Shown: positions 48,999 through 60,513, numbered from the stretch's first letter. The stretch is 64,000 nt of DNA from Tritrichomonas musculus (GCA_039105265.1 JAPFFF010000009.1:2418001-2482000); one strand, 5' to 3'. Notes: a model not told the origin generated them from the sequence alone. Translations and numbers: made by a program.

Positions 48999-51900
48999 AT
49001 GGAAAGATTCATCGCGCTTAAAAAAGAACGAAAATCAAAAGTCCCTCCAATTTCAGAATTTATTTCAAATCTTGATGGCGATCCAAATGCCATTTTTTTC
49101 AAAGTCGCAAACTCTCTGCATGAAACAAAAAACTTAAATCCAATTTACGCATATACCGCTTATCAAGATATTATTGATATGAGCCCTATTTCACCGAAAA
49201 ATTCGAATGATAAATCTGATTTCAGTTATTTCGCTGATTTAAATCCAAAAGATAGTTATAGATGGTTATATTTAATTTTCTCATTAGCCTCTAGGCAAAA
49301 TTCAGAAGACAATGAACTCGAAACGGCAAAAATCGATTATCTTTACAATGCTTTCTATGATTTTGTGATGAATGCATCTGAATTCAAATGCAGTGAGTCA
49401 CAAGATAAAATATTATTTTCCAAAATTTTAAAAAATGAAATCCTTTTTTTATCAGCTTTATTTTGCACAATGGCTAGACTTATTGACTATTCGCATCGTG
49501 TTACAGACCAAATTAAATCGCCTTTGTTTTTAAATAAATTATTATATTTTTTAAATAATGACATAAACAAAAGCATTGATCAGCAGCTTAATGAAGATCC
49601 TATGAAAATTCAAGATTTTTCTGTTTCAGAACTATTTATGTTTTGTTCACCAATTCCTGTCAACGATATTCCCTTATCTGACATATTTTTCGATGTGAAC
49701 ATTTACCTAAAATATTCGATTTTCAGATTTCTTTTGCGTCTTTTCGGACTTTTCAATATACAAGAACCTACTCTTGTTCAATCATTCAAAGATTCTTTGA
49801 TTCTATATTACAATCATTACATTTTGCGAAATATTGCCAGAAAAGTTCTCACCACTCTTTGTGGAGGAGATGAAAAAATAGCTTCATCAACGTTCAATCA
49901 GAAAACTCTCGAAAAAATTGGATCAATTATTCTTGATTTTTCAAAAAGCTCAGATAACTTCTCAGAAATTATACAAAAAGGTGAAATTGAGCTATCTGCA
50001 GCTCTTTCTACTGCTAGTTTTATTGCCAAAACAAGTCCGCGATGCCTTGAGACATTTCTCCAAAATAATGAACTAGTTGGGAAAAGTATTGAAAGTTTGC
50101 TTTGTTGCCATTCAAACAACTTTTATTTCAAAGTTCCTGCAGCTAAAATACTAGCTGGTGGAAAATGGCGTTTAACAAATTTCAAAATACCACTTTTACT
50201 TCTTATATTATCACCTTCACTAAAATTGAAAGAAAATATTGCTAAACTTCTTTCTTTTCAAGGTGATGGTATTGTCCCAGATTTATTATCTGTCCTGCCA
50301 GCCGTTCCTCATTGCGGCTCTAAATCAAGCACATTTTTCAAATTTTTAGCATCACTTTTACCAACACTTTCATCACCAGAATCAATTTTATCATCCTTAT
50401 TAGACGCTTTAAGAGTTGAAACAACAAATATATATAATATGCCAAATGCTAATCTTTATTCTCAAATTCTTAAATACATTAAACCTCAGCACTCTTTCTT
50501 CGATCCGCAAGTTTGCCAATCTTGCCTCAATTTAGAGAAGACTTTTTCAAATAAAGAAATCGATTTTAATTCTTATGATAAAAACTTAATTTTATGCAAA
50601 GAAAATCAAGTCTATGTGAAATTAAATCAGCCGATGATGATAAAATCATTCAAATTTAGTTATACAATTAAATCTATGACAAAGGCACCGCGTTCAATCC
50701 TTCTAATGATTTGTACAGATGAAATTAAAGACATAAAAGATCAAGATATTCAATGGAAAAAGGTTTATAATAAAGAAACTAAGAACCGCTTTTACTTTTC
50801 ATGTCAACAAAAGATATCAAAGATCAATTTCAATTTGCCTGTTTACGTAACCGGATTTTCTTTACAATTTGAGAGCTTTTGGAAACATGGAGAAAACACT
50901 CTTTTTGACTACCGTTGCCATAACCTAAAAAGTGAATCAATTATTTGTCCTGAATGTGGAAATTCAACTTGTATTAATTTCAAGATGACAGTTAAATTCG
51001 GAATTGCATTTCCATTTACAAATATTAATTCATGTGAAACCTGCGAAAAAGCTCTTCAAAAAAGTAATGAATTACTCGAAGAAGCTGAAAATGACTTTCA
51101 TTCAATCATTTCACTTCGAGAAAAGGTTGAAGCTATTCTCTCAAGATCTATGCTGATTAATGAGAAAACATCTCAATTGAACGATTTATATAATGATCAA
51201 TGTGTTGCTCTTTACAAACAAATGACAGAATCATTGCAACGCTTTTGTGCAATCAGAGTTGCTTGTGGAAAATATACAAATAAGCCAATAGAGTTTAATT
51301 TTACTAATTACACTTTACAGGGTGACTTGCCAATCATAACTGATGAATCCCAAAATAAAACGTCGAACGAAGGAAATTCGAAGAATGATATTTTATCAGA
51401 GTCTGTTAATCATTGCTATTATTGTAGGTTTTGCTTTATTCGGAATTGCCTCAACTTTTTCACAGATTTGCAAGATGAAAATATCAAAACCAAAGAAAAT
51501 GAAAAAGATGAAGAAAATAAGGAAAACAAAGATAATTCTTTATTAAGACTGATTCATAATACATTTGATATAACGCCTATTCTTCTGAGTTATATTACTA
51601 ATGATTCTCTTTTTGCACAATACGCAATAAATGCAATGCTATCTTTCTGCAGATCAATTCCAGAATTAACACCTCGAATCAATGATATTTTCGTTAATTC
51701 GCTTCCAAATGTTTCTTCTCAATTAGTTCATCTAATTTGTGAAATCGAAAATATCAATGATAATGGACGCGCTTATCGTCTTGTTTCAATACTTCCATCA
51801 TTAACAGCAGCTAATTCATATTTAGATTCTCAATCCAAATTTATTATTCTTGTTCTCCAACCATTAGTCTCAACGATCACTAATTCTCCAATTTTAATAC

Positions 51901-54900
51901 GAAATTCAAATATTTATAGTGAGTTCGTTATTTATAATGCATGGCGAAAACTTATTCATAAAACTCCTTCTAAAATGATAACACCATTATCAATTGTTCG
52001 TAACAGAGAAGTACTAACGTCTTTACTATTTAATTCGCAATCAGAAACAGTTCGAACTTCAATTAAGGAAATCCTTGAATGCTCGTCGAAACTTTCAGAT
52101 GATCTTTATAAGCAAGTATATGAGTATGCATTCAATTTATTAACAGATTCAATTTTGAATGAATTTTCATTATCATCAAGGCAGTATTTTGATTTCTTTC
52201 TTTCTTTAATTAACAATATTAAAATCAGAAGGCATCTTCTTTTAACTGGCTTCTTTGATAAATTTGTCTCTTTAATGAACTCAGAAACAGAAAAAATCCT
52301 CAAACAAGAAGATGATTCATTTATGTATTATGATAATAATTCCGGATTTTCAATCTTTATTTTGATGAGAGTTATTGATCTTTTTGTAAAGCCTGTTATC
52401 AATCTCCGATATGTTATTTGTAGAAAAGAATCGCTTGTTGTTAACATAATTACAAATTATTTCAAACTTCGTTCAATTATCTTCCAGCGATCTAAGTATC
52501 TCTACGATTCATTAGCCTTAATGAAAGATATGATTCTTCGTATAATGCAAGAAAGCTTTGTTCTTACATGTGATGAAAGCGAAGAGAAAGAAATAAAGAA
52601 GGAGAAAAATAACGATGAAAATTCCGTATCTATTGGCGGTCGTGGAGGATCAAGAGGAAGACGTGGAAGAGGAAGATTTGAAGAAAGAGGTGGTCCTATC
52701 AGAGGACGAGGTGGTAGAAGATTTCCAGATGATGGAGCCATTTTTACCAGAGGAGGACGAGGTGGAAGAGGAAGATTCCCCTATGATGCACCTTTGTATG
52801 ATGATTATGATGAGTCGCCAACGAATAGTGATGATCATGATAGTGATACATATAATGATAATGACAACGATAACGAATTCAACGAAGATAACAATAACAG
52901 CAACGAGAATAATAATGATGAAAATGGCAAAAACGATGAAGATAAAGAAATTGTTGTACCAAATCCGAATGGACCGAGAATTATGATTGAAGCAGCCGTA
53001 GATGCAATATCATTCTGTCCAGATATTGTTATTAAAGAAATATCAGCCATAATCTTTCCAGCCAAGAAAGTTGAATCAATACCGATTATATTCAAAAAGT
53101 GGCGTAATCAAGAAGATTTCTTACCAGGCCAACTTTCTAGAGATCCAATCATGTCAGATCAAATTGGAAAGACTTTTCGAGACATTAGGGACAAGTTTGC
53201 AATTTTATTAAATCTTCAACAATTCATGAGTGAAGAAAACTTCTGTGAATTAATGGTTGATAACAACATCATTGCATTTGATTTGCCAATTGCTAGTGTT
53301 TACAAACGAGTCTGGGTTCCTTCACGAGGAGATACACCAATGGAAGTCTATTGTCGTGTAACTGGACTTGATGGAGAAGCCACAGAAAACATGGTTAACT
53401 CGCTTCCCAGTGAAGAAGTTGAACAGCAGCCACCTGAAGAGAAATATGGCTTTACTACCATTTTATGTGACTGTGGCGGTTTTTCACAACTTTTCAATGC
53501 ACTTGATTCCTATGGAAGAAGCGAAAACAAGCAAAATCACTTATCACGAGAATCCTTAAGTGAGCTTGTTAAGCTTCTAGAAACATTTTCGTTTGTCAAG
53601 CGGAATCGCGTTGAAATGAACAAATTGAATGGTACCAATTACATTCTTCAATTGATGAAGAAATTGATTGGATTTACTATCAAGAAAGGAGACGTAACAT
53701 TGCATCGAACATCATCAGCGAATGCCGTTGACATGGCCATGTCACTCTCTGCCAAGGCCGCCAAAGAAGCGGAGACAGTCACAACCAAAGAGATTTTCAA
53801 GCAAACAATCATGATTGCCAATTCGCTTATAACTGAAGATTCTCTTTGTGTTAAAAATCCAGATGAATGGGTTTCATTTATATTAATTTCGCTTTCTACT
53901 AAATTTTTCAGAAGTAACGAAAATCTTGTTTCTCCATTCTTGTCCCTTCTTCCGCCAATAGCAGCACGATCGCGCGAGTTGATGGAGAAAGTTCTGGTTT
54001 ACTTTGTTAATCAGCTATCAGAGCAGCAAACAGAAAATCTCGACAAGAATTCCAAAGAGTTTAATATCTACGAAAATTGTAAATCATTGTTCATGCTGAA
54101 TGGTTTTGCTGAATTTGTTCTCGTTATTCCAGTGAATTCATTAGGAAACACCATTCGTGATCTCATCCTAGAAGAGCCGTTTGTGACAGAAGCCGTTTCG
54201 CTTTTGTACAAGCTATTTCCGCCTGAAGAAAAGGAGGGAAGGTTATCAAAGAAATGGCAAGAATCAGTAGATGCGCCTTATTTGCCATCCATGTTAAAGA
54301 TATTGGTTGGAATGTCGCGATGTCATGAGAAAACACAAGAACTGTTACTTGAAGAAGACTCTAAAATATTGAAGCTTTTGATTGAATTGGAAGCAATTAC
54401 ATCTAAAGCAAACATTGGTGAAATAACATCTGATATTTTAATTGCTTGTGAGACGGAACCATCAGTTTGCAAGGCTTCAATTGAAGCCATCCGAAAGAAG
54501 AAGAAGGAAGAAGCAAAGAAAAAAGCGCAGGCAGAAAAACAAGTAGCAATGAATATTACACAAAATATCTCGCCAGAACTACAAAGACAACTTGAAGAAC
54601 TCACAGAACAATCATTGGAATGTGTGATTTGTCACGAAGGTTATGAATTCCTTCCTAATGAACTACTTGGTGTTTATGCATATGTAAATACAAGCCAAGG
54701 AGCTTCAACAGCTTCTAATGTTCAAACTCCGCCTTCTTCGAATTCTCCACTTTTGCAATTTTTGGCGCCTTCTTCTTCATGTCTTCAGTCATTGAACACG
54801 AATTTCGTCATTTCCTTCAATACAGCCACGTACTTTGTCGTTGTCCATCCTTCTTGCCACAACAGGGCGACAGCGTCTGAAGACAGGAGGAATCACGCAG

Positions 54901-55931
54901 TAACCTTTGATGCCAATTTCTCATCTAATCAGTCATTGAATAACTTGATCATGTCAATCATGCTGATGGACAATGGCCCTTCTGGCGACAAGGCTCCTCA
55001 TTATGGCTCGTTGAATGCTGAATGGGAATCGGCTTCATTACGAAACAGCGAAAGACCTTGTAATGCAATCTTCCCAATACCTTCGTCAACATTGTCTCCT
55101 GGCGCTTACAAGAAGGCTCTTTTGAACTACATTGAAAACTTCAATGGTGGCTTCTCATCGTCCTCTAAGCAAAGTCCTTCTTTCCGTTCTTTGGCTGATT
55201 TTAGAAGCATCTTCATCGACCTTAGAACGCATATCGTTCTAACCGCCATTGGAGAGAAAATACCAATCCAGCTTGGAGGTGGCAGTTTCTCTTCAATCAC
55301 AGCGCTGTGGCCTTTCTTGATAAACGCGGGACATCTCATCATTGACATGAATTCGGAGGCTTCAATTCAGCAGAAGCAACCAACAGCCCGTGAGGAGCTC
55401 GAGAAAGAGTTGCAAAGTAGAATAGCGCCACTGTTGAACGGTGACAAAAAAAATCTGAAAAAAGACGGAATAGTCGATCTCTTCATGCTGTCCATTTGGC
55501 TGATGAGTTTGGAAGAATGGGAGGCTGTTAGAATTGATTTGTTGAAGGTCCTTCTCTCGTTGTCGCTCGCCAGCGATGAGAAAGAGATCAGCCAGAACGA
55601 ACTTTTTGAGAAGACAAAAAGTATCCTCCTCTTTTACATAATGATCGACAGAATCCAGACAATGGCAAAGAAGCCGTCAGAATTGCAGGTGAAGAAGGAT
55701 GAGGATGGAAGACTAGTAATTGGACCACACAACTTGTCTTCAAAGTGGTTGAAGGATTTCATCGATAAAATTAACGAAGAACCAGCATCATTCCAAGGCG
55801 AATGGTCAGACTTTGGAGAGGAAATCCAGGACGAAATTATTGACGCACCTGATGTCAAAACTCTTCTGAATTATGCACAGGTTCCTATTGATGATTTCGA
55901 AGCTTTTTTGAATGAATGTATTAAAAAATAA
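48999..55931 (+). CDS. UBR4/BIG-type giant E3 ubiquitin ligase with RGG insert
   Basis: From the first in-frame ATG (48999, MERFIALKKERK) the protein is 2,310 aa, mostly HEAT/ARM-like helices. The C-terminal UBR4-type catalytic module is clear. CVICHEGYEFLPNELLGVYAYV begins at about 1875 (hemiRING, equivalent to 'CCICREGYKFQPTKVLGIY'). Downstream are VVVHPSCH, EWESASLRNSERPCNAIFP and FIDLRTHIVLTAIG, all typical of the UBR4 E3 domain that ubiquitinates N-degron and aggregation-prone proteins. A zinc-type cluster CPEC/CETC lies near 650-690. At about 1213-1265 an RGG/RGR-rich segment is followed by an Asp/Asn/Glu tract, which is not usual for UBR4. I see no N-terminal UBR box or propeller, and length is under half of human UBR4. 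The frame extends 54 codons upstream without ATG. Confidence 0.85.
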   Translation: MERFIALKKERKSKVPPISEFISNLDGDPNAIFFKVANSLHETKNLNPIYAYTAYQDIIDMSPISPKNSNDKSDFSYFADLNPKDSYRWLYLIFSLASRQNSEDNELETAKIDYLYNAFYDFVMNASEFKCSESQDKILFSKILKNEILFLSALFCTMARLIDYSHRVTDQIKSPLFLNKLLYFLNNDINKSIDQQLNEDPMKIQDFSVSELFMFCSPIPVNDIPLSDIFFDVNIYLKYSIFRFLLRLFGLFNIQEPTLVQSFKDSLILYYNHYILRNIARKVLTTLCGGDEKIASSTFNQKTLEKIGSIILDFSKSSDNFSEIIQKGEIELSAALSTASFIAKTSPRCLETFLQNNELVGKSIESLLCCHSNNFYFKVPAAKILAGGKWRLTNFKIPLLLLILSPSLKLKENIAKLLSFQGDGIVPDLLSVLPAVPHCGSKSSTFFKFLASLLPTLSSPESILSSLLDALRVETTNIYNMPNANLYSQILKYIKPQHSFFDPQVCQSCLNLEKTFSNKEIDFNSYDKNLILCKENQVYVKLNQPMMIKSFKFSYTIKSMTKAPRSILLMICTDEIKDIKDQDIQWKKVYNKETKNRFYFSCQQKISKINFNLPVYVTGFSLQFESFWKHGENTLFDYRCHNLKSESIICPECGNSTCINFKMTVKFGIAFPFTNINSCETCEKALQKSNELLEEAENDFHSIISLREKVEAILSRSMLINEKTSQLNDLYNDQCVALYKQMTESLQRFCAIRVACGKYTNKPIEFNFTNYTLQGDLPIITDESQNKTSNEGNSKNDILSESVNHCYYCRFCFIRNCLNFFTDLQDENIKTKENEKDEENKENKDNSLLRLIHNTFDITPILLSYITNDSLFAQYAINAMLSFCRSIPELTPRINDIFVNSLPNVSSQLVHLICEIENINDNGRAYRLVSILPSLTAANSYLDSQSKFIILVLQPLVSTITNSPILIRNSNIYSEFVIYNAWRKLIHKTPSKMITPLSIVRNREVLTSLLFNSQSETVRTSIKEILECSSKLSDDLYKQVYEYAFNLLTDSILNEFSLSSRQYFDFFLSLINNIKIRRHLLLTGFFDKFVSLMNSETEKILKQEDDSFMYYDNNSGFSIFILMRVIDLFVKPVINLRYVICRKESLVVNIITNYFKLRSIIFQRSKYLYDSLALMKDMILRIMQESFVLTCDESEEKEIKKEKNNDENSVSIGGRGGSRGRRGRGRFEERGGPIRGRGGRRFPDDGAIFTRGGRGGRGRFPYDAPLYDDYDESPTNSDDHDSDTYNDNDNDNEFNEDNNNSNENNNDENGKNDEDKEIVVPNPNGPRIMIEAAVDAISFCPDIVIKEISAIIFPAKKVESIPIIFKKWRNQEDFLPGQLSRDPIMSDQIGKTFRDIRDKFAILLNLQQFMSEENFCELMVDNNIIAFDLPIASVYKRVWVPSRGDTPMEVYCRVTGLDGEATENMVNSLPSEEVEQQPPEEKYGFTTILCDCGGFSQLFNALDSYGRSENKQNHLSRESLSELVKLLETFSFVKRNRVEMNKLNGTNYILQLMKKLIGFTIKKGDVTLHRTSSANAVDMAMSLSAKAAKEAETVTTKEIFKQTIMIANSLITEDSLCVKNPDEWVSFILISLSTKFFRSNENLVSPFLSLLPPIAARSRELMEKVLVYFVNQLSEQQTENLDKNSKEFNIYENCKSLFMLNGFAEFVLVIPVNSLGNTIRDLILEEPFVTEAVSLLYKLFPPEEKEGRLSKKWQESVDAPYLPSMLKILVGMSRCHEKTQELLLEEDSKILKLLIELEAITSKANIGEITSDILIACETEPSVCKASIEAIRKKKKEEAKKKAQAEKQVAMNITQNISPELQRQLEELTEQSLECVICHEGYEFLPNELLGVYAYVNTSQGASTASNVQTPPSSNSPLLQFLAPSSSCLQSLNTNFVISFNTATYFVVVHPSCHNRATASEDRRNHAVTFDANFSSNQSLNNLIMSIMLMDNGPSGDKAPHYGSLNAEWESASLRNSERPCNAIFPIPSSTLSPGAYKKALLNYIENFNGGFSSSSKQSPSFRSLADFRSIFIDLRTHIVLTAIGEKIPIQLGGGSFSSITALWPFLINAGHLIIDMNSEASIQQKQPTAREELEKELQSRIAPLLNGDKKNLKKDGIVDLFMLSIWLMSLEEWEAVRIDLLKVLLSLSLASDEKEISQNELFEKTKSILLFYIMIDRIQTMAKKPSELQVKKDEDGRLVIGPHNLSSKWLKDFIDKINEEPASFQGEWSDFGEEIQDEIIDAPDVKTLLNYAQVPIDDFEAFLNECIKK
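52637..52930 (+). repeat. RGG-box and acidic low-complexity region within the E3 gene
   Basis: Purine-rich coding repeat: GGRGGSRGRRGRGRF, then RGRGGRRF and RGGRGGRGRF, followed by a run of Asp/Asn/Glu codons. RGG boxes bind RNA and are targets of arginine methylation in other proteins. Here it interrupts the helical E3 scaffold. Confidence 0.8.
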
Positions 55932-56664
55932 ATAAATAAATAAAAAGTCATTCTCATGTCATTTATTATTCATTATTTTAGGGGGAAAAAAAAAAAAATA
56001 TGTCTATTTGATTGTAAAATGTCACTTTTATTATGATTGTATTGATGCTGAAAACTGAAAAATAAATCGATTTTCGAATGTGAAATATATTGTGAAATCG
56101 AAAATAGAGTTTATTGCATTGATATTAAAAATGCAATTACATAAGAAATGAATTTAAAATTATGTTCATTTAAGTTTATTATTATCAAAAAGTTAATATT
56201 TAATAAATTTGAAGTAATGGTCAATTGATATAAACTTTTTGAAATGTTTATTAATTCAATTTTGTCATAACAGCTAAATCATGGTTAAATACTGGTTCCG
56301 ATTTATTAAAAGTAGTTCATATAAAAAGAGAGGAAAGTGGCGATTTATAATAAATGCTAAAAAAAAACTAAAAATTTAAACAATTTTCTGATATCAAAAT
56401 CAGATAAGTATTTTTTTTGATAATCGATTATGAATATACGTCGATATGTTTGATAATAGTTATCTATTCCTGAGAGTAATAATATGTTTAAGTAGATAAA
56501 TAAGAAATATTTTAAAATTTACAATGAAAATGAAAAATTTTTAAATCATGTAATGAAAGATGAGTGCAATTATTTTAAAAACAATGATTAAAAATCTCAA
56601 GAACAATTAATTAATTCTTATGATATGTTTTATGATAATAATAATATAAAGTGGTTTCAAAAAC

Positions 56665-56738
56665 GATAATCCACTTAGCAACGAGTTTTTATTGAAATGT
56701 TTTCAAAAAGTTAAACTTTTTATAAGAGGTGGATTATC
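56665..56738. repeat. 74-bp inverted-repeat element
   Basis: GATAATCCAC (56665-56674) pairs perfectly with GTGGATTATC (56729-56738), and inner sequence includes AAAAGTTAAACTTTT. It is probably a short fold-back. Confidence 0.5.
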
Positions 56739-58454
56739 TTTTTTAGAAGTATTTTTTTTTTTTTTTTTTTTTTTTCTCATTAACTTCAAGCATATAAGAA
56801 ATGAAATTTTAATCAGATATGTAAACAATGCTTTAACTTATGTGAAATATAAATATTAGTTTTTAATCCATATTTTATAATGTAAAATTTCCATATTACT
56901 TTTTTTATTTTGTTTTTTTAGGCATTTAGACAGATTTATAATACCTAGGAATGTATTTATCGTCTACAATTAAGTAAAAAAATTGATAAAAAACCAAATT
57001 AAAAAAAAAGGTGAAATGATGAATATATAACGAAAATTTGAGGTTTTTCTGAAAAAAATTTTAAAAATTTAAAATGGCTTGTTAATTATCTTATTCAAAA
57101 AGTGAAATTTTCCAAAATTGAAAGCTGGCAAGATACATTGAATAATTGTTTAACGTATAGATAATTAAATCTTCTCTTGTTGATAAATGATTTTTATTGT
57201 TATCAATTAAAATGCAGTAGAATATAAAATTAGAGTAAATGTTTTTTAAAAAAAAAATTGAAAAATCATAATACTTTTTAATAGAGTCCCACAAAGAAGT
57301 CTCAGGTTGCCAGTAAATGTCTACATTTTCATATATATATGTAAGACTATCATATAAACATTTATTTTTTTATGAATAAACATAGGTTAACAAAGACCCT
57401 CATGTTTATCATGAAATTCAGAATATTATGAATAACATAACTTTTTCAGAGAAATATTCATTTTTTCATGAAAACCTGAGAACCTCAAGTTTATTTGGAA
57501 ATCCAAGGTTTATCATAGAAATCTACAATTTTTTATATAAATCTAATATATTCGTATATAATTGAAGTAATCAGTAAAGTTATTTTGAAAATGTAATTAT
57601 TTCTACGTAAACCTTGTATTATCCACAAAAAAAAAAGGTCTATTGAAAAAGTTAGGTTTATTTCTATTATATAATTAAAAATAAATAGAGCGGTTGTCCA
57701 TTTGTAAAGTATTGAAAAATATTAAAAAAGGCTAATTGGCTTATAATATTTTATATTTGTGGTTAAAATACATGGTTTGCTCAGATATATTCCGTTGATT
57801 ATGAGAAAAAAAATTTCAATATAAAAATAAAAGTGTTTTAAAAATTTTATATTTCTCACAAAATTATAGACCCGATTTTCTCTTCATTATTTCATTCCTT
57901 TTTATAAATTACTTTATTTTTCATATTTTATTTTTTATGAGTTTATTTGAAGATTGAATTTTTGTATTATTATTTTTGGTCAATTCAAATTTTCAATTAA
58001 ATTTTTCAATTTATTCATTTTTTAAAATATTTTTATAATGATACGAAAAGGAGATATTGATTTCATAATTATATAAAAAAATAATTTATACTAATATTAT
58101 TGTAATTTTGGATGATTGATAAATTGATTGAATCATAAAAGAAAATATATTTTTTTTAGATAAAAAACTAATTTCCCAGATGCCAGCTATAAATCCTTAT
58201 TTTATAATCTTTCGTTAAACTTTCCTGATTCACATGCGATTTCTGAATCAAGTTTTCCTATCAATATTATCTAAAGATCAAAATTGATTATCTTATTTAA
58301 ATAATTATTTCGATCTTTTAATCACAATCGTTCAAGATGCAAGTCTTCTCAGTTTTTCTGATATATCTATTCAAATATTCATTCAATTGTTATTCCAATT
58401 GGAATACCTGTTGGCGAAAAAAAATTTACTTTATTTATAAATTTGATAAAGACA

Positions 58455-58477
58455 CTTTTTGAGCGTAGCTCAAAAAG
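58455..58477. repeat. Perfect 10-bp-stem, 3-nt-loop hairpin
   Basis: CTTTTTGAGC, loop GTA, GCTCAAAAAG. It overlaps an ACTTTTTG motif. The following 80 bases are GC-richer than the spacer. It could be the start of a structured RNA or a terminator-like hairpin; no family is recognised. Confidence 0.6.
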
Positions 58478-59523
58478 CGGCTATCTTGTTAAATGTATAA
58501 ATATCCATAAATAACCTATGCTTTCTGGGCAATCTGAGACTACTTTGTCGGACTCTAATATCTTAATAATTTTTTTAATATCATTTAATTTAATTTATAA
58601 AAATGTGATATATCTCTATTTATTCATTTAATAAATAGGCAAATTTTCAAGAAAAACTAAAAAATGAATGATAGTATATCATATTACTTGAAAATTTTTG
58701 CCAAAAAGATAAGTTAAAAGACTCACAAAAGAATTAATGTAGTTTTGATAATGGCAAGTATCATAGATTATAATGAGAGATCAAAAACATTTTATTTTAT
58801 ATTTAATGATAATATTGATAAAATCTTCTAAAAAATATTTCAAATGCCGAAATCGTTTTTAAATTTTACATTAATTAATTTAGAAAGTATCTACAAGGAT
58901 TTAAATTATTTTCTGGTCATTAATTCTATAGAATGTTTTTGAAAAAAAAAAAAATTATAATAAAATTTTTGTCTAAATTTTTGAAAGTCTCATTTTTTTT
59001 TTTTTTTTGAAAGAAATTGTGAAATATACTCACAATTTAATGAATTGAATTTTTCAAGTATTTAAATCCAAATTAAATCAAATCAAATAATAACATCAAT
59101 TTTTAAGTATTGTAAACCAAACAAAAAGACGCGTCATTTCATCGCCAAATTGGAAAAAAACAAAAAAAAAAAAAAAAAAAAAAAAAAACAATAAAAAATC
59201 TGTAAACATATTTGGTTGTTTATTTAGTATTATAACAATATACTTTTTTCTTTTATATTGCTTTTTTGTTAAATTACATAAATCTATAGATAATCATTAT
59301 AATATGATGATAGCATATCAAAATAAAAAACATCAAATATGTTTTAAATTTTGCATAGCAGTATATAAGTCTAATATCGTTTAAATAATATTATAAAATC
59401 AAAAAATTATTAAATGATAACAAATTATATTATTATTTTTTTTTTTTTTTTTTTTAATAATAAATCTTGTTGAAATAATAGAATAAGAAAAAGATTCATT
59501 GTTTTTAAGTGATCCGAATATGA

Positions 59524-60267
59524 TTAGTTATATTCAATAATTAGTTGATCATTTTCACCACAATCATCATAAAAGTCACTTGGAATTTGATTGAAAAATA
59601 GAAATGAAGAATTTTCTTTGTTTCCTTCACTTTCATTAATCTCCATTTCATATTTTGCATTTTCATCATTTTTATTATTTAATGACTCATGTTCTGCATT
59701 TTCATCATTTTTATTATTTAATGATTCTTGTTCTGCATTTTCTTCATTTTTATTATTTAATGATTCTTGTTCTGCATTTTCATCATTGTTCTTGCATTGT
59801 TTCGAAATTTTATCTATTAGTTCTTGGATTTGAATGAAGAATTGTTTTTGCACATTATTTGATCCAATATAAGAATTAACAAATTCTTCAATTTTTTTTA
59901 TTATATCTGTTTTTATAAACATTGCACTGAAGAAAAAGTTTCGATGGATTTTATTCGTTTTATCTAAAGTTCGCCAAGAAATGTTTTTCAAATTATAATT
60001 ATTAATCAAAAATATCATCAATTTAATGATCATATTTTTATTTAAACCATTTCGGTTAAAGATTTTACTAAAGTCTTCTATTTCTTCAATTCCATTTTTT
60101 TTTAGTATATTAATAAAAAATTCAACTTCGTGATGTGCGAGCTTTAAATCTTTACCTTTTGATTCTCTGATAACTTTCTCTAATGCATCAATTTTATGGG
60201 TATTTGACATCATGTGAGCAATTCCATTTTTTGTTTTCATATTTAAAAAAAAATGAAAAACTTTCAT
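59524..60267 (-). CDS. Hypothetical protein with four 14-residue repeats
   Basis: The 247-aa frame is Lys/Asn/Ile-rich and mostly helical to about residue 160. It continues with four tandem 14-residue repeats (about 162-212) of the type NKNDENAEQESLNN and ends in an acidic tail (DDCGENDQLIIEYN). The repeat DNA period is 42 bp (about 59650-59790) and copies differ by few bases, so the array is young. Possible starts are the ATG at 60267, a second ATG at residue 10 (MKTKNGIAHMM) and a third at residue 20 (MSNTHKIDAL). No domain is recognised. It stands isolated in 7 kb of spacer, so its reality rests on length and composition. Confidence 0.5.
   Translation of the reverse strand: MKVFHFFLNMKTKNGIAHMMSNTHKIDALEKVIRESKGKDLKLAHHEVEFFINILKKNGIEEIEDFSKIFNRNGLNKNMIIKLMIFLINNYNLKNISWRTLDKTNKIHRNFFFSAMFIKTDIIKKIEEFVNSYIGSNNVQKQFFIQIQELIDKISKQCKNNDENAEQESLNNKNEENAEQESLNNKNDENAEHESLNNKNDENAKYEMEINESEGNKENSSFLFFNQIPSDFYDDCGENDQLIIEYN
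59650..59790 (-). repeat. 42-bp tandem repeat within the hypothetical gene
   Basis: Four copies of a 42-bp unit (plus strand ...ttcatcatttttattattta + atga(c/t)tc...) encode the 14-residue repeat. Neighbouring copies are nearly identical. Confidence 0.8.
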
Positions 60268-60479
60268 TACGATTAGTCGTTATAAAAATAATCAAATCTT
60301 TTTGAATAGTTTATAATATGCCTTTTTGTTTATCTGAATAAAAAAAAAATTGAATGAAATTTGGAATTTTTTTTTTTTGACAAATTTTACATTCAAAATT
60401 GAATAAAACTGAATTTATTCAAAGTCATACAGTATCCATGATCATTAATATGCTTAGCATTATATATTAATTTCGATCA

Positions 60480-60513
<34 letters not shown>

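Larger units (their letters stand above)
55932..59523. other. 3.6-kb gene-free AT-rich region
   Basis: No supported frame. It contains CAAAAAGT motifs at 56186, 56234, 56704, 57096 and 58454; an inverted GATAATCCAC/GTGGATTATC pair (56665-56738); a T tract (about 56751-56776); a perfect hairpin at 58455-58477 followed by a GC-richer 80-bp patch; and A or T tracts near 59165-59188 and 59437-59456. Confidence 0.5.

Noticed and set aside
52502-53095. Several open frames opposite or overlapping the RGG/acidic region
   Set aside because: They are shadows of the repetitive coding sequence of the E3 gene.
57300-57560. Quasi-repeats of TTTATCATGAAATTC type
   Set aside because: Copies are short and too diverged to define a unit.
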